Both the position numbers and the translations under genes were made by a program. DNA of 64,000 bases from Nectonema munidae (lineage: Eukaryota; Nematomorpha; Nectonematoida; Nectonematidae): the NCBI GenBank assembly GCA_030549495.1, contig JAUIRK010001052.1, positions 2,976,001 through 3,040,000 on the forward strand, read 5' to 3'. A model generated the notes under the pieces. That model saw only the letters and a program-made list of their open reading frames with translations, had not been told where the DNA came from and did not search any database. How positions within the stretch are numbered: position 1 is the first letter of the stretch; every line of letters begins with the position of its first letter. Below, piece by piece: positions 25,501 through 37,500 of the stretch.

Positions 25501-28500
25501 CCTTACGGCAAGCGGCTATTCCTCGCCAAGAGACATTTCTCGCCATCCACATTAGGAGATGGATGAGATATAGTGATGAATTATACATTTTTCTTTCTTT
25601 TGATCGTGCCGCTTTCACACTACCACTCGATTTCTTGCCACATGATAGTATTATTTTTCTCATCACTTCTCACTCGTTTCTTTCGCAACTAATATTTTCC
25701 TTATCCCTTCTCTCTCGTGTCTCTCGCAACTATTATTTTTCTCATCACTTCTTATACTTTTTAATATAACAAGCCTTTGTTTAACTTTATTTGTTTACAA
25801 CTTGGCAAACTAAAAAATTTATTTACAATAATTAAATTTTATCATAGGTAAGTTTTTTTTGATAAATAAAATTTTTTCAACTTTGTCTCCTAGAAGTCTT
25901 TTTCTTTTATTGGTATAAATGTTTCCAGCAGTACTGAAAAGCTGTTCGCTTTGCACGGTGCTAGGAGGACAAACGAGATATTGGAATGCAATTTTTGATA
26001 AAAATGGATACTGTTTTTCTTTAATTCTCCACCAATCCAAACTATGTATAGTTGTACCATTGATTCTTTTCTCTTTTTGATATCTCATTATTTCTCCACC
26101 ACAAACATTATCTTCGTTTTCTTGTTCATTTTCTTCTTCACTATCAGAATTTAACATAGAATTCATCACTTCATTTATGGTAGTAAAATTTTCATTAATA
26201 CTTTTTTTCATCTTTTTACAGCTTGGCATTTGAGATTGATTATCTTCTTTATCTTCATATAAATTAAAGAGGAAATTCTTCACATTACTTGTTATTTCAG
26301 AGACAGTAAAAAATTTACTTTTAAATCTTGGATCAAGAAAAGTAGCTACGGTGTAAAATTCTTCATTTTCAATTTCACCAAATCTAACTTTGATTTCAGA
26401 ATTCATCTTTTCTTTCATTACATGAATAATTTTCGTTATATCTTTATCTTGATTAAAATTGGTAATTTTTTCATATTCATCTTCTTCTTCCTCATGTACC
26501 CATATTTTTTCTCCAGTATTTTGATATGTTAATGTTTTTTTCAAGGCAACAATATTGGGGATAACTTCTGAAATTGAAGATGATGTGTAGCTGAGTTTTT
26601 TTGTTATTTCCTCATATGGATCCAAGACGTCAACTATTTTTTCCATTAAAAGCCACTCAAAGTTGTTTATCTGCTTAACTTTAACATTTGTAGCACTATA
26701 AACACATAACGAATCTTTTACTTCGAGTAAAAGATTAAAAAAATTGAAAAAATTGAATCTATCGAGAGTTTTTACTTCTGTTTGTATTGTTGCTCTTTCA
26801 TTTTCTCTTTAGATTGCAATGCCGTATATGAGGAGGCATATTGCAATTTTTATTCTCTAAATTTTTTTCCTATCAATTCTACCTCTTTGCAGTGTTACAT
26901 AATTAACTAGACTGTGAAGCAGTACGCTACACTAACACATTACACTAAATTGGATATATCGCTTGCGACTCATCTAACGCAATGACATCTCTCAAATAAA
27001 TCCGAGTAACTTAATACTTTGTTATCTATAAATTTGCATCTAATATGCTGTACTATTTGACTTAGGTAATGTAAAACAGGTATTAGAATCTTATTGCGGA
27101 TGCGGATCCGGATCCGGATTTCAACATCAAAAGAATCCGCGGATGAGGATGCGGAGCGGATGTTTGTTTTTTAGCGGATGATCCGCATATGAGGATGCGG
27201 ATGCGGATATCCGATACATCTCTAAACACAAAAGTTCAACAGAATTATTAATTTACTCGTTCTTATATTATATGGATCCTTTAATCAAAAGTTTGACGTT
27301 AACGATGTCTTGTCATATTTCAGTTCTATACTCTACATTGGTCAATCAAAAAACGAATCTATTAACATAAAGTTCTAGCAGAGCATTGTGAAGAACTTTT
27401 CTGAAGGCGTCAATTTCTAGAGGCATGTTTCACCTCATACACACTTTTATTTGATATTAGAAGCCAAAGAAATTGTGGAGCTAAAATTTCTCCGATTGAA
27501 CACATACATGACCATTTTTATCACATTTTTTCATTGTATTATAATTCCACAGATTATGTAACTTTAGACGAGCAGTTTGTGAATTTCGAGGGGGTTCTCT
27601 GGTAAAAATATATGATCCCTCCAAACCCGGTAGATACGGGATCAAACTCTACCATTTTAGAGACGCTAGAAATTATTATATTTTGAAACCTGAAAAATAT
27701 GTTTCAGGTTTAGAGAATTATATGTTTTATATCAACTCCTCTGGACTATTTGAGCAAGTATATATATGTATATGCAATGAGTGATGGAGTTGTCTTTTTT
27801 TGTATCGATTAACGTCCAACGATTCATATATGATACATCAAATCCTGCAAATTCTTGTGCATTTCTTCCTCAATATATTTCAATGTAGAAAGCTTAAGTA
27901 AAGTGTTGACAGTTATTTAATTGGAATGAAACAGTTTGACATTTGTTTATAAATAGAAACTGAAGTAGTAAAAGAAGTGGTCCAGATATTAGAACTACTT
28001 CATATAAAAATTTACAAATTTTTTTTCAACTGAAAAAATTTTATTTTATCAAATTATAATTTTTAGTAACACATTGATGGACCTAGATTTTTTTAAGTCA
28101 GCTGTTTTTGTAGATATTTGACATAAAATGTGCGATTCATGCATGCATCGCTGATCGCAAACGTAATATTAGACTAATGTATTGTATGATGCACTGGCGG
28201 AGGCCTAGCCCCCCACCCCCTATAAAGAATGTCTTCAGAAATTCCCCTTACTGATTTTGCTTTTTCCTAAAGCATCAAGACTTGTATGATAGTGGATTAC
28301 GTTAATAAATGATTTATTTTATCATTATAAAAGTTATAATGATCTTAAGATATACCATAATAAAAAAGCTACCAAGACGATGAATTTTAAGAAACTAGTC
28401 AATTTCTGATGATTGATAATGAGAATATGTTGCTTATATGATGTTTAAAGATGTTTATAGAGCAGTCATTTTCAACTTTTTTTTTTTAACAAAGAGCCAA

Positions 28501-31500
28501 TTTAGAAACCAATAATGCAAAAAATCTTCCTTTTCAAGAAAATATTGTTTTTTTATAAAACAAATAGATTGAAATATTATTATTCTTGTTATCATATTTT
28601 CATAAAATTTATTTGGATCTTAACATTTTTACATCATTCCTCACTTAAATCCAGCATAGAGAAGTTGCAACTCTTGATATCACTTCCCTGCACTAAAATG
28701 TGAAAAGATGTGCTCACATGTGTATGTAGTTGAATTAAAAAATTTCAACCATGTACCTTACTGACTCAAATCATCTTATCTTCAGAATGCCAAAACTAAA
28801 ATAAAAAATGAAAATAAAAGGATAATGCTGTTGTTTATATCGAGAAAGCATGTTTACACCGCTTTGTTCTAACTATGATCGCTTGGATCCTATTCAGATG
28901 TTATGTGGATTATCTCTATCTTATTTCTACATATTCCTGGGTATATGAAATGTTTGTTCAAATATACTATTTTAATATGAATGTTAAAATATTGTTCTGG
29001 AATTAACTAACTTTTCTTTATTTTTCTGATAAAAAGAATTTTCTATACTTTGTGATTACTAGGGAATTAATGAAGGTACAATAAATTTTTTCCCGTGTGT
29101 AATTTTATTTTTACCGAAAAATGATGTAAAATTTTTAATCATATGTAGTATTAAAAATATATTTGATAAGGCATAAATCATCTGATTCTTTATGTATATA
29201 AACTAATGGCACATCTATCTTTATCAATCTTTTTTAGGAAATTAAATCTTAAAAAAATATTTTTATTCCTGGATAAAAAATAACTGAAGGCTTCTTTTCT
29301 CTCAAATTACTGAAGTTTAATCTTTTAAAAACGAAATATATTTTTACTTAATGAAAAAGTTAATTAATAAATTAAGTTCATATTAATGTAGAAATATTTA
29401 TCTTTTATGAACACCAAAACTTTTACTTGCAAATATTTAATGCAATAACTTATTTGAAATCTGCAGTGTACATATTTTGTTATTGGGAAAAAATTATGAG
29501 ATATTGGTTAGAAATTCTCCAAAAATCGGGATTAATTTCATCTGAACAGACATATCTATTGGCAGTGATCGCATGTGAATAAATCATGTTGAGGCCTTAA
29601 TACTGCAAACTTATACTGAATGCGCTAAATCATTTTTCAAAACGAATCAAATCTTTCATGGTATCGTTCCATCACTAATTCAAAGTCATAGCGAATTTTA
29701 TCAGTGTCTGATGTTATTTTCCTTTTTTTTTATGAAAACGAGGGCCGGGGAGTCGGAGGGAAAATATCCGACTTCTACTCTAGATACTTAAAAACTTAAT
29801 AAATTTAACACAAACTCTTCTATTCCGACTTTAAAGAAGGGTCACTCCATATCAGGATTGGATCTAATAACTTTTTTCGAGTCTGAAATACAATTACAAA
29901 TACTTTCGCCACCAAATTTTGAAATACAATACAAATACTTCTGCCATCAAAACCAAAAATACAAATACATTTATTAATTTGAAAATACAATCACAAATAC
30001 TTTTTTTATAAACTTAAAGATGCTTGTACAAACATTCGTATCCATGGGCGGATCTAGAAATTGGCATTAGGGGGGGGGGCGGATTTTACTAAACAAGAAC
30101 TCAAATTTCAAGCATATAAATTTAAGCTCTTTAAAACAAAAAGAAGTATGAGAGTATTAAAACGATCCTCATTCATTGAACGGCGAAGTGAATTGATGTG
30201 GTAAAACTTGATGTGTTTAAATAATATATTTACAAAAAAAATTAATATAAAATTATTAAGTGTCACGCTTAACTACGATTGAAACATAAAAAACTTTTTA
30301 GGGCTTCTCACTTTAGAGAAAGATTAAATCTAAAAAACGAGTTGCAGAAATCATCATAATATTTGAGTTCTACGAAGAGAATTAGATCAAGAAAAATTTT
30401 CAAGCACTTGGCAATGCAATTTTAGGGGGGGGGGGGGCTACGCCAGTTCCGCCTCCCTTTAAATCCGCCAGTGGTATCTAAATATAAACAATGACACACG
30501 TGATTTTTTCATGTACACTATACAATATGACCAATTTTAAAGCAATAATTTCAATACTTAAGCGAGTCCGACTCCTATCCCTTTGAAATCTCCTACTCCC
30601 ACTCCCACACCCTTATAAAAACTTGATAGTCATTCTATTCCGTATCACTTCCCTAAGTGACAAACTTAAAAAAAGGAAATGTGAACTTTCATATAAATTA
30701 AGAAAATACTTCTAATAAACCTGTTCTACCCTCTGCTATTTCTAAATTTAACTATTTATATGTACTTACAGTTTATTGAAAACTAATATTTATTATCTTT
30801 GTGCAGTAAATATGATAATGTTTTGTTAAGTTCGAAGAATATTTTCTATTTCTTTAAATAATTTCTAGGTAAGACTTTGATTTCAAATGACGGTGCTACA
30901 ATATTGAAAAAGATTGATATTGTACATCCTGCTGCGAAGATCTTATTAGATGTAGCTAAAAGTCAAGATGATGAGGTATTTTTTTTTAAAATGATCCCTA
31001 TTTCTAATACTAATTGGTCACCCGAATAAGAATCCTCAGCCTAAGAGGGTGCTAGATGATAGATAGTTCAGTGTTTCTGGGATTGTAATCTAACCAAAAT
31101 ATATCATTTTAAAAAAATACACATTCTTTTTAAGAGTTAGTATCAGGATTTCAGATTTGGAAGACTAAAAGTCTTCACCTTCAACACTTTTACCTGCATT
31201 TTATTTAGAAATATTTTGTCAAGTATATAGAAAATAGTGCAGGAATGATGGTTTAATACTTAGAGAAATAAAGTAATTTTTTTTAGATTAAAAAAGAATA
31301 TATACTTTATTTTATACTGAGAATTTAATAAATATTTCAAAATTATGTGAAATTGAGGTCGATGACTTGAACTTTTATCTGATTTCTCCTATCAAATAAG
31401 GTAGGTATTCAAATTTTCCAAGAGTAAATTTTTTTTTAACAAATATGGAAATTAAAAATATAGATATGATTCGCGCTTTCAATTCTTTATACATAAGACT

Positions 31501-34500
31501 TTTATATGTATATTTTCTATATATGTGTTTTCTAATATATATGACAAAAACAGTGTAATAAATAAATAAATATTTTTTTTCTACATTTTGTCAATTATGT
31601 GTTGTGTCGACATTCTTTCCACTTTTTCAGTGTTGCCAACTATTTTTCAGACTTTATATCCAAATTTGTCTAAAAGAACATCTAAAAATATCTAAAAAAG
31701 AAGAATGAGCTCTATCATTTTGCGTGGGCTTTTATAGTCAGGCCCATAGCGTCCACCATTTGGTGGGAATTCTCATCTGTTAATCGAATTTCGATTAACA
31801 GACAGTTAATATCCGTCTGCGCCCGCCTTGCTGACGCGAGGGAGGGTGCTAACTGCTTTGTAGAAGCCGCTATTAGTAGGTAGGTAGGTAACGCTCCGCT
31901 TCCCGACACCCCTCCACCGGTAGGTCCAACTGGACCCATCGAGGTAGGTGCCGGGAGACTAGGCAGGGGTGGTTCCCTTCTTCCCCCTTGCGTAGACGTG
32001 GGTAGGGCCCCCCGCCTACCTGATAGTTTGAAGGTGAGGATCCTCTGGGGGGACCTCGCCGACGCCTGCGCTTGGGAGGGGGCCTCATCAGTTTCCCTGA
32101 GGGGGATCAAGTTCCGGCGGGCTAACCACGGTGCCGGCACCCTCATCCCCCCGGGCAGGGGTCCCCTCGTACATAGATAATATGTCGAAGGGCCCCATGC
32201 TGCCTCCCACTATGGCAGCCGCCGTGGGCAGGAGGCAGCCCACATTGTCCAAATGCTTAAGGGCATCCCTCCGCACCATTGCCCACGGCGCTTGACCAAA
32301 GGCGCCGTAGCTAATGTGCGGAGCTAGAGTCTGGTCAGCTTGCCAGGAATAAGATTTGATGACCCCAGGATGGTACACGTTTAAGTCAGCGAAGTAATCA
32401 CCTTCTGTCAGGGCAGGTCCCCCTTCTAACCCACCTGAATGGGAGTGCGCGGAGTAAGCCCTACCCCATGTGCGAAATACCAATGGGTAAGGTGACCGGC
32501 GTGCCCAAAATTGGCTAAACGCGTTCAAAAGAGACACCCCATACGGAATGAATTTCCACGGAGTGTTTGTTGTGCCATCTCGTATTGCCTGATAGCCCCG
32601 GTCCCCCATGTCCGCGTACCAGTCGGCCTAATTCCCGTTGGGGGTAATCTCTTCCCTAACACAAATTTTAACGTTAGCCTCGTAGAGGCCCCAGGCAGCT
32701 GGCCATACAGCCAATGCCCATGCAGCGCAGAGTGGGTTTATCACGTACGGAATACGCCACCCCCATTCTCCGGCCCACTGTGTATCAGCGCTCACGTCGC
32801 CGATTTGAACAAAATTTGAGTTTCACGCATCCTGGAAGAAGCTAGTGGGACTGATCACCAACTCAGAAATATTAGATATCTCTGAGCAAGCGATTCGGAA
32901 AATCAAGGGACACTTAGATTTGACTTTTGTAGACATAAACAATGTCTGCCCCACGCCTATTAGTCCTCTGCCCCCCCCCCCCCCCCCGCATTCCGGCAAT
33001 ATTATTGATTTCCTGGCCTCCTAAGTTGTTAGTGTGCAAAGCTAGGCCCACCCCGAGAGATACAATAGAGGCAAGCGCCGCCATAGCGTCTCGGTGGTAT
33101 GCCATATCCTGGCTCGCAAGAGGGGCAAAGTCTGCCGCCAGGTATTGCACTTTTTCGAACGGAGGCGCAACTTTCAGCCACCTCCACAGCGGGTTATGGT
33201 CACGAGGAGCCGCCCAATGAAGAGTGGCAGCTCGTTCTATCGTGGGGAGATACCACGTGGGTCTACCTCGCACTCCCCTCCAAACTTGGTTGGCGATGAC
33301 AGCGGCTTTAGTATAACCCCGGACCGCCATAGCTTCTTCACCGCGAGTGGCAGCCAACTGTATCAACGTGGCCCGCATTTCCTCTGCGGTGAAGTCGGAA
33401 ATAGCAACCGCTCCTGGGTCTTGGGAATAATAGATAGCTATAGGCATACTGGGCCAGACCGTCTTGTTGGTTCTGGGGCGCGGCTGATCGTCTGGTTCTG
33501 TCATAGCCTTGCCTGCTCGAGAAATATGCCGCAGACAGTTGACCTGTCTGGCCGTAAAGTCCCTTGCAAGCACGACTATCCTACGATTTTGGATGTCAGC
33601 CTCCAGTAAGTTTGCAATGTTGTTTTCATCACCCCAGATTCGGACGAAGAAATCATCGGCCCCCACAGCCCTCCAATTAATTGGGTACCCGGTATGGGTC
33701 GCTGCCCACTCGTCAATCATGCGGCGCATCTCTGCAAGCCCCCAGGCTTTAGCATAAAGGGAGGAGGTGTCCGTTCGCTCCCGAGATAACAGCATATTGG
33801 CGGCAAAGGGGAGGCATTTATTATATGGTACGTTGATTTCCGCGCTAAGCGCCCCCGCTACTGCCCTTGCGCTTATATTGTTGGCATCTTGCATGTATGC
33901 TTGGATACATGACAGGCTCATGGCTTCTTCAGCGATGGCGTATTGCGTGGATATATTGAAATCAGGGGAATCGGCATTGATCCATTTTGTGAACACGCCG
34001 AGCATTTGCTGCTCCCTTGATGCCCCCCACTGATCGTTTACAGCAACAATGCTGCTTACCCATAGGGTTAGCTGATCAGTGGGTACTCTAATTATGTCTT
34101 GGTTTTCTATCAATATGCCTGCTAATTTCCGGTTTACGTTCTGCTCAATGTCGAAGGCGATTAGCTTTAAGCAGGTAGTTCCTGCCCCTTCTCCTTCGAT
34201 AGAGTGATCTCCAAAGTGGATTCGAGTAGCGGATTGATATGTGGGAAGGCGAAAGGTGGTAACCTCATCCCCTAGCCCAGCTCTCTTCCCCCGGCGTCTT
34301 CGCTTACGTTTAGACTGCCCGGAAAGGGGAGGTGGAGTCGAAGGCATAACAATTGGCCTTTGAGGCACATCAGAAATCTCAAAAGGACCAGTCAGTTGAC
34401 CGACCGTCCTGTGTTTTGGTTTATAGGCAACCATCCTATTTAGGATGCTGGGCATGGGGCAGCAGGAGAATGCGTCCCAGAAGGAGCGCTTTCGAGCGGG

Positions 34501-37500
34501 GACCTCCCACTCAACTGAACTTGGGCGATCTGGGAGGTGAAGCCATACGACTTCTGTCCATGATTTGCCTTTATCCACACCCTCAGGAGAAATTTGGGCC
34601 AATCTGTTTTCTATATCCAATAAGATGGCAGCGCGGCACGAACACCTGATGTACCCTGGTAGTGATGGTACGACTAAATCCATGTACCTCCCTGCTGCTA
34701 TCCTGGCCCAACTCGGGACCATAAGCCCCGAACTGGCCACTCTGGCTACACAGTCACAGTCGTCCAAGTGTGGCTCTGCCGCACTAGACATCCAGCGCAT
34801 ATCTTCCATCCCAGTTATGGATTGGGCAGTGTCACATCCTCCAAGTAACGGCACAGACACGGGGGTGCCTGTCACCGGTTTTCTCATCCTCCTCGCCCAT
34901 CCGACGCGGACGCCAGCTTGGGCGATTCTTAAATAATTATTGCCACTAATCGCTTCCCCCAGTGCGTGGCCACTGGTAGTAGTGCCGCTTGTCTCTTCCT
35001 CCAGCGCACGGCCGCTGGCTGTGTTAAATTGGGTGATTTTGCTCATTTCTTTAGTTGTGCTCTAAAGAGAAAACAAACCTATTATAGATAATTTGACATA
35101 AAAATTATTCAGTTTTTTGAAATAAAAAAAACAATACATACAAAGCTTTTTATTTAAAAATAAAAAAACATTAGAAGGAAAACGCCATCAAAATAAAGTT
35201 GGAAAAACTGAGTTCAATTTCTCGTAGAGGCCCCAGGCAGCTGGCCATACAGCCAATGCCCATGCAGCGCAGAGTGGGTTTATCACGTACGGAATACGCC
35301 ACCCCCATTCTCCGGCCCACTGTGTATCAGCGCTCACGTCGCCGATTTGAACAAAATTTGAGTTTCACGCATCCTGGAAGAAGCCAGTGGGACTGATCAC
35401 CAACTCAGAAATATTAGATATCTCTGAGCAAGCGATTCGGAAAATCAAGGGACACTTAGATTTGACTTTTGTAGACATAAACAATGTCTGCCCCACGCCT
35501 ATTAGTCCTCTGCCTGCCCCCCCCCGCATTCCGGCAATATTATTGATTTCCTGGCCTCCTAAGTTGTTAGTGTGCAAAGCTAGGCCCACCCCAAGAGATA
35601 CAATAGAGGCAAGCGCCGCCATAGCGTCTCGGTGGTATGCCATATCCTGGCTCGCAAGAGGGGCAAAGTCTGCCGCCAGGTATTGCGTTTTTTCGAACGG
35701 AGGCGCAACTTTCAGCCACCTCCACAGCGGGTTATGGTCACGAGGAGCCGCCCAATGAAGAGTGGCAGCTCGTTCTATCGTGGGGAGATACCACGTGGGT
35801 CTACCTCGCACTCCCCTCCAAACTTGGTTGGCGATGACAGCGGCTTTAGTATAACCCCGGACCGCCATAGCTTCTTCACCGCGAGTGGCAGCCAACTGTA
35901 TCAACGTGGCCCGCATTTCCTCTGCGGTGAAGTCGGAAATAGCAACCGCTCCTGGGTCTTGGGAATAATAAATAGCTATAGGCATACTGGGCCAGACCGT
36001 CTTGTTGGTTCTGGGGCGCGGCTGATCGTCTGGTTCTGTCATAGCCTTGCCTGCTCGAGAAATATGCCGCAGACAGTTGACCTGTCTGGCCGTAAAGTCC
36101 CTTGCAAGCACGACTATCCTACGATTTTGGATGTCAGCCTCCAGTAAGTTTGCAATGTTGTTTTCATCACCCCAGATTCGGACGAAGAAATCATCGGCCC
36201 CCACAGCCCTCCAATTAATTGGGTACCCGGTATGGGTCGCTGCCCACTCGTCAATCATGCGGCGCATCTCTGCAAGCCCCCAGTCTTTAGCATAAAGGGA
36301 GGAGGTGTCCGTTCGCTCCCGAGATAACAGCATATTGGCGGCAAAGGGGAGGCATTTATTATATGGTACGTTGATTTCCGCGCTAAGCGCCCCCGCTACT
36401 GCCCTTGCGCTTATATTGTTGGCATCTTGCATGTATGCTTGGATACATGACAGGCTCATGGCTTCTTCAGCGATGGCGTATTGCGTGGATATATTGAAAT
36501 CAGGGGAATCGGCATTGATCCATTTTGTGAACACGCCGAGCATTTGCTGCTCCCTTGATGCCCCCCACTGATCGTTTACAGCAACAATGCTGCTTACCCA
36601 TAGGGTTAGCTGATCAGTGGGTACTCTAATTATGTCTTGGTTTTCTATCAATATGCCTGCTAATTTCCGGTTTACGTTCTGCTCAATGTCGAAGGCGATT
36701 AGCTTTAAGCAGGTAGTTCCTGCCCCTTCTCCTTCGATAGAGTGATCTCCAAAGTGGATTCGAGTAGCGGATTGATATGTGGGAAGGCGAAAGGTGGTAA
36801 CCTCATCCCCTAGCCCAGCTCTCTTCCCCCGGCGTCTTCGCTTACGTTTAGACTGCCCGGAAAGGGGAGGTGGAGCCGAAGGCATAACAATTGGCCTTTG
36901 AGGCACATCAGAAATCTCAAAAGGACCAGTCAGTTGACCGACCGTCCTGTGTTTTGGTTTATAGGCAACCATCCTATTTAGGATGCTGGGCATGGGGCAG
37001 CAGGAGAATGCGTCCCAGAAGGAGCGCTTTCGAGCGGGGACCTCCCACTCAACTGAACTTGGGCGATCTGGGAGGTGAAGCCATACGACTTCTGTCCATG
37101 ATTTGCCTTTATCCACACCCTCAGGAGAAATTTGGGCCAATCTGTTTTCTATATCCAATAAGATGGCAGCGCGGCACGAACACCTGATGTACCCTGGTAG
37201 TGATGGTACGACTAAATCCATGTACCTCCCTGCTGCTATCCTGGCCCAACTTGGGACCATAAGCCCCGAACTGGCCACTCTGGCTACACAGTCACAGTCG
37301 TCCAAGTGTGGCTCTGCCGCACTAGACATCCAGCGCATATCTTCCATCCCAGTTATGGGTTGGGCAGTGTCACATCCTCCAAGTAACGGCACAGACACAG
37401 GGGTGCCTGTCACCGGTTTTCTAATCCTCCTCGCCCATCCGACGCGGACGCCAGCTTGGGCGATTCTTAAATAATTATTGCCACTAATCGCTTCCCCCAG

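Noticed and set aside
30043-30473. Assignment of this MITE to hAT
   Set aside because: No 8-bp duplication fits its ends; only GTATC is shared by the flanks, so the superfamily is left open.
32942-34936. Several + strand frames of 80-170 codons inside the virus-derived island
   Set aside because: They are mirror frames of the long minus-strand frames and are repeated in the second unit at 35387-37474 for the same reason.
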